NCBI GenBank assembly: GCA_937944855.1 | Contig: CALFAY010000013.1 | Coordinates: forward strand, 1-64,000 | DNA: 64,000 bases | Source: an uncultured Planctomycetota bacterium | GTDB taxonomy: Bacteria > Planctomycetota > Planctomycetia > Gemmatales > HRBIN36 | Direction: 5' to 3' | Shown: positions 38,055 through 47,500 of the stretch, piece by piece | Numbering within the stretch: position 1 is the stretch's first letter | Layout of the letters: each line of letters starts with the position of its first letter | Position numbers and translations under genes: made by a program | The notes under the pieces: model-generated | Told to the model about the DNA's origin: nothing | What the model saw: only the letters and a program-made list of their open reading frames with translations | Databases searched by the model: none

Positions 38055-39628
38055 TCGCTTTGGCCGTTTATCCGCTCAGACGTGCTACAACCCGAAAAAG
38101 TTCCCGATTCTGCCGACCTTTTTGCTGGTAGGGCGCCTTCGGTCAGCGCGCTCGCCTCTTCGCCTCGGGCAGGTGCGGATCGCGGTTCGGCCAACACTGC
38201 CTCCTGCAAGGCCAGCCCGCCTGACCAAAGCCAGACTCCCAGCAGAAGGAGAGTTTCAAACGGAATCCGCACGCTGCCGTGCCCCAGGCTCAGGTCCATG
38301 TGGCAATAGACCAGCCCGACGTTGACCGCGATCAACAAGCCGCCAGCGAGTCGGCTCATCCGGCCGAGATGCGCCAAAAGCAGACACATCGGCAGGGCCA
38401 TCGGTTGCAAGTCGTAGTGCATGAAGTGATAAGTCGTCAGCAGTGCTCCGAACAGGAGAAACGCTGGACGCGGACCGAAGACCTCAGCCTCACTCGAGAT
38501 TTTGTGGACCAAATCTTGACGAAGCAGGAAGAACCAGAAGCCGATGGTGATGACGATGACGCTCAGCCACAACCCCACCCCGAAGGCGGTCTGCCACGGT
38601 CCGTTCTGCACCTGCTGCATGGCATCGAAATCGAACGGTCGTTGAGCCGTAATCAACTCCAAGTGCGGTCGCAAGTGTTCCCAGTCCCACAGCTGCCGCC
38701 GGGGCAGTCCGATCAGATCGCGGCTCATCCAGACCCAATTGGCGTCCCGCTCGTAAAGCTCAGCGGCATGTCGGCCGACCTCGAACCACCGCAGCCAGGC
38801 AGCGAAGCCGGTGAAAGGCAACGTGGCGGCCACGAAGGCGGCTCCTGAAGCGATCATGCCCGCAAAAAACCGGACGCTGAGCAACACTGCCGGCAACCAC
38901 AGCAGGGCTACGGCAAAGACCGGCTTGTACGCGAGAAGTCCCCAGACGAGGCCGGCAAGCCCGGGCTGACGTCGTGACCACAGCCACCAGCCAGCCGTGA
39001 CGATGGTCAGCGTCAGCGAGGAGTTCTGTCCGAGGACGATGCCCCCGGCAAAGTTCGGAAAAACCATGCAGACCAGGGCCGCTTCCCCGGCCTGGACCCT
39101 TCCTTGGGTAATGTCCCGGATCATCAATCCGCAAAGAAATACCAGCGCCACATAGATCAATGTCAGGACGGCATGAGCGGCTCGCGGTTCCAGCATGGAG
39201 AAAGGCATCATCACCAGACCATGTGTCGGCGGATAGAGCGGGCCTTCGACTTCGTCGTCCGCAATTTCACGTCGGCCTTTTTGCAGGATGTCCCGAACCA
39301 TCTTCGCAAGGTCGCCATCGCGATAGCCCTGGGACAGCACCTCTTTTTGCGGAAGCACGAGATAAAGATCGTGGGCACGGCCGACGAAGAACATCCTACC
39401 CATCAGCCACTGGCTGGCGAAGTCGCAGGTCACGTGTCCGGTCGAGTTCCAGGCGGCGTCGAGATAGGTCAGGCCGACCAGCGCGGTCAGAATCCAGGCG
39501 ACGACGTTGCGAGGTCTGCGCCGGAACAGAAACCACGGATCGCGGCAGACAACTTGCCCTAGAACCAGCGAGGCTGCCAGCACGACCAGAGTCGTGATTA
39601 ACAAGGCAGCGACGAAGACAGGAGCCAC
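38051..39628 (-). CDS. Glycosyltransferase family 87 (DUF2029) membrane protein
   Basis: A 525-aa multi-spanning membrane protein with about 10-11 predicted helices and the family's periplasmic loop acidic/aromatic segments (YPPTHGLVMMPFSML, VLGQNSSLTL). GT87 enzymes add mannose or arabinose to lipid-linked or cell-envelope glycans using polyprenyl-phosphate sugar donors. It starts with GTG 39628 (AGGAG close upstream is absent, so the start is slightly unsure). The neighbour is an outer-membrane-type beta-barrel gene 92 bp upstream. Confidence 0.82.
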   Translation of the reverse strand: MAPVFVAALLITTLVVLAASLVLGQVVCRDPWFLFRRRPRNVVAWILTALVGLTYLDAAWNSTGHVTCDFASQWLMGRMFFVGRAHDLYLVLPQKEVLSQGYRDGDLAKMVRDILQKGRREIADDEVEGPLYPPTHGLVMMPFSMLEPRAAHAVLTLIYVALVFLCGLMIRDITQGRVQAGEAALVCMVFPNFAGGIVLGQNSSLTLTIVTAGWWLWSRRQPGLAGLVWGLLAYKPVFAVALLWLPAVLLSVRFFAGMIASGAAFVAATLPFTGFAAWLRWFEVGRHAAELYERDANWVWMSRDLIGLPRRQLWDWEHLRPHLELITAQRPFDFDAMQQVQNGPWQTAFGVGLWLSVIVITIGFWFFLLRQDLVHKISSEAEVFGPRPAFLLFGALLTTYHFMHYDLQPMALPMCLLLAHLGRMSRLAGGLLIAVNVGLVYCHMDLSLGHGSVRIPFETLLLLGVWLWSGGLALQEAVLAEPRSAPARGEEASALTEGALPAKRSAESGTFSGCSTSERINGQSD

Positions 39629-39719
39629 GTCAACCCTTCGTTGCTAAAGCGGGTGTGGTGCGGGAATGGCCATCCGCCTCCCTCAAGTACTGCGGTCACC
39701 ATTATGCTAGAATATTGCA

Positions 39720-40940
39720 TCAGAAACCGTGACTGAACGTAACCATGTACTCCGGGCTTCTGACTCGGCTGCCGGTAAATGGCACTGACACGCCCGCGGC
39801 CAGGACCGTGGCGTCGCCCAGGAGGAGCTTGAAGCCGGCGGTCACGTCATAAACGTGTCGTGGCTCCTCGTACACGAAGGGATTGAAGGGGGCAGGCGTC
39901 GTCTCACTGCCGACGTTGAGCGGTCCCAGCCCGAAGGGATCGGTGATCGTGGCGTCGCCGACAACGTGCTTGCCATAAACCTCAACCTGCGGCACCAATC
40001 CCAGAATCCACGGCCGACGTCCCCAGCCGGTCCCATCGGCGTCCACAGCGTCAAGACTTGGATGCCGCCACAGCCAGTAGCCGACGCTGAGGACATAGTC
40101 GAACGTCGTTACGTTGTTGCTCTCCAGTGGGATGCGGAACTGGAAGCCGCCCTGGTAGAAGAGGTGGGGATGATGTTCGTCTTGAAGCAGAAACAGCATG
40201 CCCGGGGTAAGTGAGTGGCAGCGGTCGTTGAACTCCAGAAAACCGCTGCTGAAGTGCGGTTGATACCCCAGCACTCCGGACAGCACGAAACCCGGTTTTG
40301 TGTATACCACCTGTTTCAAGAGTACCTGAGGATTGGTGAAAAAATCCGTGCCTAACTGGCTGTCCATGAAGGCGTACTGGCCCTGGACCGTGAGGCTCGT
40401 GTCGGCGTCCAGAGCCACTTCCCCAGCCAGTCGCAACAAGGTGATGTGCTGACGAGCGATGATGTCCGGGGACAGGCCGGCCCGATGCAGAGCGTCCCGG
40501 ATGTTGTTCTCGTCGAGAAAAAACGGGGCGGGTGGCGGCCGCAGGCCAGTCTTGTATTGCTCCAGCCTGCGCATGCTGAACCAAGCTCGGTTGCTGGGCA
40601 ATGGCGTGTGATTGTCGAAAACATTGAGCCGATTGTTCTGGTCGGCCCGGCCCAGGAGGGCTAGAGAACTCGCGTCCCGTGTTGGCTCGAAGAAGAAATT
40701 CCAGGGGGATTCGAGAACGCACTCGGAACAGGGTTCGGTCGAGGCTTCCGAAATTGGTTTTTTGGGCGGCATCTGAATGCTCGCCTCCACAAGGAAGCTG
40801 AACAGGGTTGTAGTCTGCGGCGAACTTGGAGGCGTGGACGGATTCTCGGGCTGAGGATCGGCAGCGTAGCCACCGCTGATGTACCACCACAAGGCGACGC
40901 ACAAGGCAGCAGTGCTCGGCAACTTACTTCGTTTTGCCAT
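39720..40940 (-). CDS. Probable outer-membrane beta-barrel protein
   Basis: A 406-aa protein with signal peptide (about 1-26) and a mature part of alternating hydrophobic/hydrophilic strands in its second half (for instance FVLSGVLGYQPHFSSGFLEF, FDYVLSVGYWLWRHP), closing in the terminal YMVTFSHGF whose final Phe is a common outer-membrane-insertion signal. A Pro/Ser-rich segment follows the signal peptide, then two Cys (CSEC). No named family is recognised; the shape suggests a porin-like or uncharacterised surface protein. Confidence 0.65.
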   Translation of the reverse strand: MAKRSKLPSTAALCVALWWYISGGYAADPQPENPSTPPSSPQTTTLFSFLVEASIQMPPKKPISEASTEPCSECVLESPWNFFFEPTRDASSLALLGRADQNNRLNVFDNHTPLPSNRAWFSMRRLEQYKTGLRPPPAPFFLDENNIRDALHRAGLSPDIIARQHITLLRLAGEVALDADTSLTVQGQYAFMDSQLGTDFFTNPQVLLKQVVYTKPGFVLSGVLGYQPHFSSGFLEFNDRCHSLTPGMLFLLQDEHHPHLFYQGGFQFRIPLESNNVTTFDYVLSVGYWLWRHPSLDAVDADGTGWGRRPWILGLVPQVEVYGKHVVGDATITDPFGLGPLNVGSETTPAPFNPFVYEEPRHVYDVTAGFKLLLGDATVLAAGVSVPFTGSRVRSPEYMVTFSHGF

Positions 40941-41120
40941 CTTGACGACTCCTCGGCCCCGGCAAGGATGTCCCGATTTGCCGGCGTGCGTAAGTTTCGT
41001 CCGGGCGCAATCCCGCCCTTGTGAAGCATCGGCAAAGTCGCTACGTCCGCTTGAGTCAACCGGACCCTCCGCTTCGCCAAACTCGATTTCGTCGGGAGAT
41101 GGAAAGCGGCCAAAAAACTC

Positions 41121-41150
41121 TTGGACCCGGGCAGCCGGATCGGTTACGAT
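41121..41150 (+). promoter_or_regulatory. Possible promoter of the TM2 gene
   Basis: TTGGAC (41121-41126), 18 bp, TACGAT (41145-41150), 39 bp before the start codon. Both boxes are partial matches, so this is tentative. Confidence 0.35.
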
Positions 41151-41188
41151 TCAGCGTCCTTTCTTGTCTTCAACCCATCGGAGGCGTT

Positions 41189-41443
41189 ATGGCGTCGGAG
41201 GTCAACAGCAAAAAGATCGTAGCGGGTATCCTGGCCATCCTGCTGGGAGGGCTGGGCATCCACAAGTTCTATCTGGGTTACAACACGGCGGGCATTATCA
41301 TGCTGCTTGTGACTGTGCTTACATGTGGTGCGGGCGGGCTAGTCATGAGCGTCATCGGCATCGTCGAGGGTATCCTCTATCTGACCAAGAGCGACGACGA
41401 GTTCGAACGCATTTATCTTGAAGGCCGCAAGGAGTGGTTCTGA
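41189..41443 (+). CDS. TM2-domain membrane protein
   Basis: An 84-aa protein with two membrane helices joined by a short loop (IVAGILAILLGGLGIHKFYLG, then IIMLLVTVLTCGAGGLVMSVIGIVEGILYL), the TM2 domain hallmark including the HKFYLG tight turn. ATG 41189 has GGAGG upstream; a longer frame is rejected for that reason. The acidic C-terminal end faces the cytoplasm. Function of bacterial TM2 proteins is unknown. It converges with the giant surface-protein gene, from which it is separated by a hairpin. Confidence 0.9.
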   Translation: MASEVNSKKIVAGILAILLGGLGIHKFYLGYNTAGIIMLLVTVLTCGAGGLVMSVIGIVEGILYLTKSDDEFERIYLEGRKEWF

Positions 41444-41499
41444 CCGTCACGGCGCATCAGCACGAAGCGCGGGAGAAAGCTTTCTCGCACCTCAAATGA

Positions 41500-41533
41500 A
41501 CACCCGCCGACGAAGCCGTTCGCCGACGGGTGT
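41500..41533. terminator. Hairpin between converging TM2 and giant-protein genes
   Basis: Outer arms ACACCCG (41500-41506) and CGGGTGT (41527-41533) with a second inner pair CGAA/TTCG (41511-41514, 41519-41522). No U-run on either strand, so it may act as a weak terminator or a barrier between convergent transcripts. Confidence 0.4.
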
Positions 41534-41563
41534 CTGTGGTGTGTGACTCTCACTCGCTTGGCT

Positions 41564-44500
41564 TCATGCCACCAGCTCTTTCCAGAAAGATTCGTCCAGC
41601 TTGACCTTCTTGAGTTTGCTGGACTGGCCAATGCCAGCATTTCCGCTGCCGAAGAGAATGTCCACAGTTTCACGATCGCGGCGGTCCTGGAGCTTGGCAG
41701 TGGCCGCCTGCTTCTTGGCTTCCTTTCCGCGTTGCGGCACTCCCTGGCCGCCTGAGACCGGAGCAACCGGAACAGCCGGACCGTTGACCATCGTGTACAC
41801 CAGGGCGTCTCCGTCCTCGGACCCAGGGAAGTTCGCCGAACCGGAAGGCGGGGTAGAGCCGCCCAGAACCGCTCCCTCGGCGTACAAACTGCTCACGGCG
41901 GCCAGATCAGAGTTGCCCAGACTGCGGCGAATCTGACCCGAGGCCAGCGATTCGAACATCGCCGAGGTCGAATCCACGGCGTTGTCATGCAGGCCGAGCG
42001 TGTGACCCAACTCGTGCAGGACCACCGACTGGAGATCGTACTGATCCGCTGCGATGCCCGACGAATCAGCGCCGACGTACCAGTTCCAACCGTGGACCAG
42101 GGTGATCTCGCTCATCCGGCCGAATTCGTGGCCGAGGAGACGGCGGAACGGTTCGCCATTGGCCAGCGTGCCCGAGGGCCGGAAGTCGTAGGCCAACTGC
42201 GTCGTGGCGAGAACGCCGGAGCCAGGTCCGCCGAGCGTACTGCCGGGCTGCATGGTGATGCGAACGTCGGCCAGCGATGCGTCGGTCACTTCGACCAGAC
42301 TAGGTCCCCCACTGGCAATCGAAACCGTGCTGAGGTAGGTCAAGGCGTCTCGGATGCGCTCCGCGTCCGCTCCGCTTAGCAGACCGCCGCTGAAGTCGAT
42401 CCAGACGTTGATCTGGCCGTCCGCCTCGAACCAGCGGAGGTTGCCGACGTTGCTTTCTGGCAGGGTGGCGTGTCCCAGGGCGTGGACCGGGAACGAACCT
42501 GGAGCGACACCCAGCCACATCCCCGTGATGGCCATGGTGGTCATCATGCCGTAGCTGCCACCCTGCAACGTCAGGCTCGGGAGGTAGGTGCCCGAAGTGC
42601 TTGGTCCAAGACTGCTCGGCACGAAGCCGAAGATGTCCCGTCTCTGGCCACTCAAGCCGGGCACGGCGAAGTTGCCGTTCGTGGACAGATAAACTGTCGG
42701 CAAGGCCGCCGCCGGGTCGCTCAAGGCAATAGCCGTCACGTTCTCAGCCGACCCGCTCAAGAACGCATTCGACCCTCGGAAGTACAAAGACCACGTGCCG
42801 TTGGCCGGGTTAAAGGCCATGATGTCCTGCGGCTGGACGTTAGCCAATCCCGGCACCGTAGCGACGCCCTTGGTCGAGATCAAGATGCGACCATCGGCCA
42901 AGGCCCCCAGAGCGTCCACATTCTCCGCCGAGCCGCTCAGACCGAACCGGCTGCCGCGGAAGAACAAGCCGGTGCTGGTGCCAGACGCATCGAGATAGGA
43001 ACCCGCCGTGATCCGACCGTTGGCGTCCGCCCCGGTCGGACGGAACCGCAGGATGTCCTCACCATTGCCCGTGATCTTGCTGCCGCTGCCTTGCTTGGGG
43101 GCCGTGTATGTTCGCTTGACGCTGAACGCCCCCTTGATGGACAACAGGATGTCGCCGTCCGGCAGGAACGTGAAGGCGTCGATGCTCTCTGTGCCGGGCG
43201 ACAGGCCGAAGTCGCTGCCGCGGAAGTACAGGCTGTAGGTCCACGAGCCGTCCGTCGCCACCACCAGCCGAACGATGTCCGTGTCCGTGACGTTCAGCCG
43301 GGATCCGTCGCTGTTGGTCAGCGTGTTGCCGCCCTTGAGCGTCAAGTAGAACACGCCGCCCGGCGTGCCCGGAGGCAGCAAGAAGCCGAAGTCCACATTC
43401 GACCGCACTTCGTCCGTCGCCAACGTGACGGTGACGTCGGGCGGGTTCGGAATCGTCGGCGTGGTGCCTCCGGGCAGCGTGCTGGTGTCCACGATCACCC
43501 GATAGGTGCCGGCCAAAAGGCCGGTGAATTGATAGAAACCAAAGGCGTTGGTGATCCTCTCCACGTCCGTGCCTACGTCGAAGATGCCGTTGTTGTTGAG
43601 GTCCAGGAATACCCGCACCCCGGCGATACCGATCTCACCCGCCTGCTGGACGCCGTCGCCACTGAGGTCATTGAACACTCGGTCGCCGATGGCTCCATTG
43701 GCGGACACCCAGCCGAAGTCGGCATTTGTGACCGAATCGCCTGGCGATCCGCCCGCAAGAGAGATGAGCAACGGATTGGGAGTCGTCGGTCCCTTGCCGG
43801 CCAGCGGCGGACTGTTGGGATCGACCGTGACCCGATACAGACCTGCTCCCAGTCCGGCGAATGTATAGTTGCCATCACCCGAAGTAGTGATCGGACCGAA
43901 GAGGACGTCGTCTGAAGTGTCCAGAATACCGTCCGGACCTGCATACCGAAGGCGGACGAAGACGCCGTTGAGGCCCGGTTCGCCCGGGTCTTGGTTGCCG
44001 TCGAGATCCAAGTCGTGCCACACCCGGTCGCCGATGCTGGCCTGACGCTGCTGGAAGCCGAAGTCCACATCCGTCTTGACCTGACTGATGCCCAGCGTGA
44101 CCGTTTGCGGATTGCCGCCCGGCGTCGTCTGCACATGACCCGCCGGCGGATTCTGCACCAGCACCCGGTACGTGCCCGAAGGCAGGCTAGCCGGGCTGGT
44201 CCAAGAGCCGCCAGCACCCGTCGTGTACGGTCCGAAGTTCTGATCGTCGGCCGTTCCGAAAATGCCGTCCAAGCCCGCCCAAGTCAGCAGAATGTTGATG
44301 CCGGTCAGGCCCGTATCGGGGCCGTCAAACACGCCGTTGCCAAACACGTCCGAGAAGACCAACCCGCCCAGCTGGGCATTCTGCGGATCGAGGCGGAAGC
44401 CAAAGTCCACGTCGGTCCGGTTGTCGTTCGGTCCCAGGTTCACCGTGAGCGGATGGGTGGTGGTCGGCACATAGCCGGGGGGCAGCGTGCTGAAGTCCAC

Positions 44501-47500
44501 CCTCACCCTGTAGGTGCCAGGAGCCAGGCTAGGGATGGTGTAGTTGCCGGTGGCATCCGTCGTCGCCGCCGGTTCCCCGGTGTCCAGGGTGCCATTATTG
44601 TTCAGATCAATGAACACGGTGACCGACGGGATGCCTGGTTCGCCACTATCGAAAACGCCATTGCCATTGAGGTCGTCCCACACCAGATCGCCGATGCTCG
44701 AATTCTTGAGCACAAAGCCGAAGTCCGCGGCGGTGAAGGCCTGTCCCGGATTAAGCGTGACAACCAGTGGGTTGTTGCCCGTGGTCAGACCAAACCCAGC
44801 CAAGGGCGGCGAGGTAATGTCCACCGTCACGCGATAGGTCCAGGCCGGCAGGTTGATGAAGTTGTAGGCCCCGACGGCATTGGTGAATTGCGGCGGGAAG
44901 GTAACGTCGTCGGCTGTTCCAAGAGTCAGGTCCGGGCCGGAACCCACCAGGTCAATCCTGACCCCGCCGATACCCGGCTCGCCCGGCTGGCGGATGCCGT
45001 CGCCGTTGAGGTCGTTCCACACCAGATCGCCGATACTGGCGTTTTGGAGATCGAGGCGGAAGCCGAAGTCCACATCCATCCGCGCTTCGCCCACGCCGAG
45101 GTTGACGATCTTGGGTCGCGGCGGGTTGGTGTTGGCGAAGTTGGGCGGCAACGTGCTGTTGAGCACATCCACGATGTAGATGCCCGGCGTCAGGTTGGTG
45201 AACCCGTAATTGCCGCTGGCGTTCGTCACTGTCGAGGCGATCAGCACGTCGTCGGCTGTGCCCGGTATGCCGTCCGGCCCTGGTGTCCGAAGTTGCACGG
45301 TGACATTGCTCAGTCCCGGCTCCGCGGCCTGCTTGATGCCGTCGCCGTTGACGTCGTTCCACACCAAGTCGCCAATGCTCGAGACCACCACCGTGAAGGC
45401 GTAGTTGAAGTCGCCGCCCGGCACATTGTTGCCCGAAGGGAACGAGAAGTTCGGGGCCGTTGCCGGCGGCGGGAACTCCCCGTCGAGCAACTGTCCCGCA
45501 ATGTCTCGGATCGCAGGATCCGTGGCACTTGTGGAAGTTCCGTCCATCAAGATCGTGTAGTTGCCCGCCCCCAGCGGATTGGTGAACGTGAACGTAAAGG
45601 TGTGGATGTCCCGCACCGGATCGTAGCTGTTGCTGATAGTCCCGATCGGTTGATTGACCGTGCCCAAACGCACGCGCACCGTCTGGCTGTTCACCGTCGT
45701 CGGATCGACCCGACCGGCAAACTGCACGGTAAAGCCGGACACCGGACCGGGCACGATCCCATTGGCCGTGAACAGACTGAGCGACAGCACCCGCAATGGC
45801 TCTTCGTTGGTTTCATAGGCTCCGATGTCGTAGAAGGGGAACTGACCGGCGCCGGTGTTGGAACGCACCGGGTTGTCATTGCGGCGACGATTGCGGAAGT
45901 CGTCGTTGGGTGCGCGCGTCGGTACGTCCGGGTGGCGCATGGCGAACAGCCGGTCGGCCAAGTTCGACAACGCCGCATCCACCGCAGGAGACGTGCCCGA
46001 GGCACTCGGCCGGGCATACACCCGCAGGTCGAGCCGATCCGGATCCACATAGAGCGGATCCAGGTTCAGCAGGTTATTGGCCCCGTTGGTCGGGCCCTGG
46101 ATGTTGACCGAGTTCTGGTGGAAGAGGTTATAGTTGACCACCGTGGTAGCGCCAGGGTACCCGAGGTCCTGGACCCGGACGCCGATGTTGTTCTTGGTAA
46201 TGATGTTGTTGAGGACGTTGGGTCCGCCCTTGGTGATAAGGTCGATGCCGTTGCCAGCGTTGTTGTGAATCGTGTTGTTGATGATCTGGTGATAACCTGT
46301 TGCCGCGGGGATGGCTGGATTCAGCGGATTGTTTTCCACCAGCTGAATACCGTGCCCGGCATTGTTGGCGATGACGTTGTTGTACACGTTCGCCCCGGGC
46401 AGGTAATTATTCGGATTGGTCCGCTGCGACCCCGTGCCGGTATCTACGTCCCGATTTGGATAGAAGTAGCGGCCCGACTGCGTGACGAGTGTCTGTCCCA
46501 CGAAAGGAATGTCTACGGTGTGGTCGCGGAGCCGAATACCGGCCGTCGCGCTGTTGGTGATAAGATTGTTGCGATACACCATGCCCCCGGTCGGGAAGTA
46601 CTGCACCGGCACGCCATTCTCGATGATCGTGACCGGATCCCCCGTCAGCCGGATGGCGTCAGCCGCTTGGCCAAAGTGAACGTCCGTGTTCGCCGAATTC
46701 CGTAACGGCAAGCGAAACTCCACTTCGTAGCCTTCGTTACCGAAGTAGCTTCCGCCCGGCAGGGACATGAAGTCACTGAATTCCGGCGTGTCGATAAACC
46801 CGTTCTGATCGGCGAATCTGACGAGGAAGCCTTCACCCCCAGGGATTTCTTCACGGACAAACGTTTGGCCCTGGGCAAGTCGCCCGCCGATGGTGTCGGG
46901 GACGAGAACCCGCGGGACCACCCCAACTGGAGTAATGACCACATACTCCGCGTCCCAGTCCGCCAGCGGATCATTGGCAAAGTCCGCTGTGACATCGCCG
47001 GGCATTTCCAGGATCGGTCCGAGAAAGTTGGTCGGATTGCCGAAGTTCGGACCGTTGAGGTAGACCAATTGATTGAACGCGTTGAAGACAAAAATGTTGT
47101 ATTGGCGCGGAGGATTGGGTATGACGCCGGTACGGTCGATGTCCACGTGGATCGGAATGGGATCCGTGGTGTTGGGGTTCCCCGTCGCCAAATCGCGGGT
47201 ATTGATCAGCCGGAAGAAGTCGAGGTCGTAGTTGTTGTCATCCAGCCGGAACGAACGCGCTCCGTAGCGTGTCGCCATGTGGTCGGTAAGGTAATATGGC
47301 AGCACGATGTTCGCGCTGGCCTCATTGTCGTTGGTTTCGACCTCTTGTCCTTCGATGACCAGCTTTCCTGCCGGGTAATTGATCGAGTCGATGCCCACGG
47401 TGGCGTAGCGGATGTGGGCATGTTCGATGAGCGTGCCATCTTGGACGTTCTGAAGCGGCGGGCTGACGCCATCGAGCCGCCGGGTTAAGGTGTCAGGAAT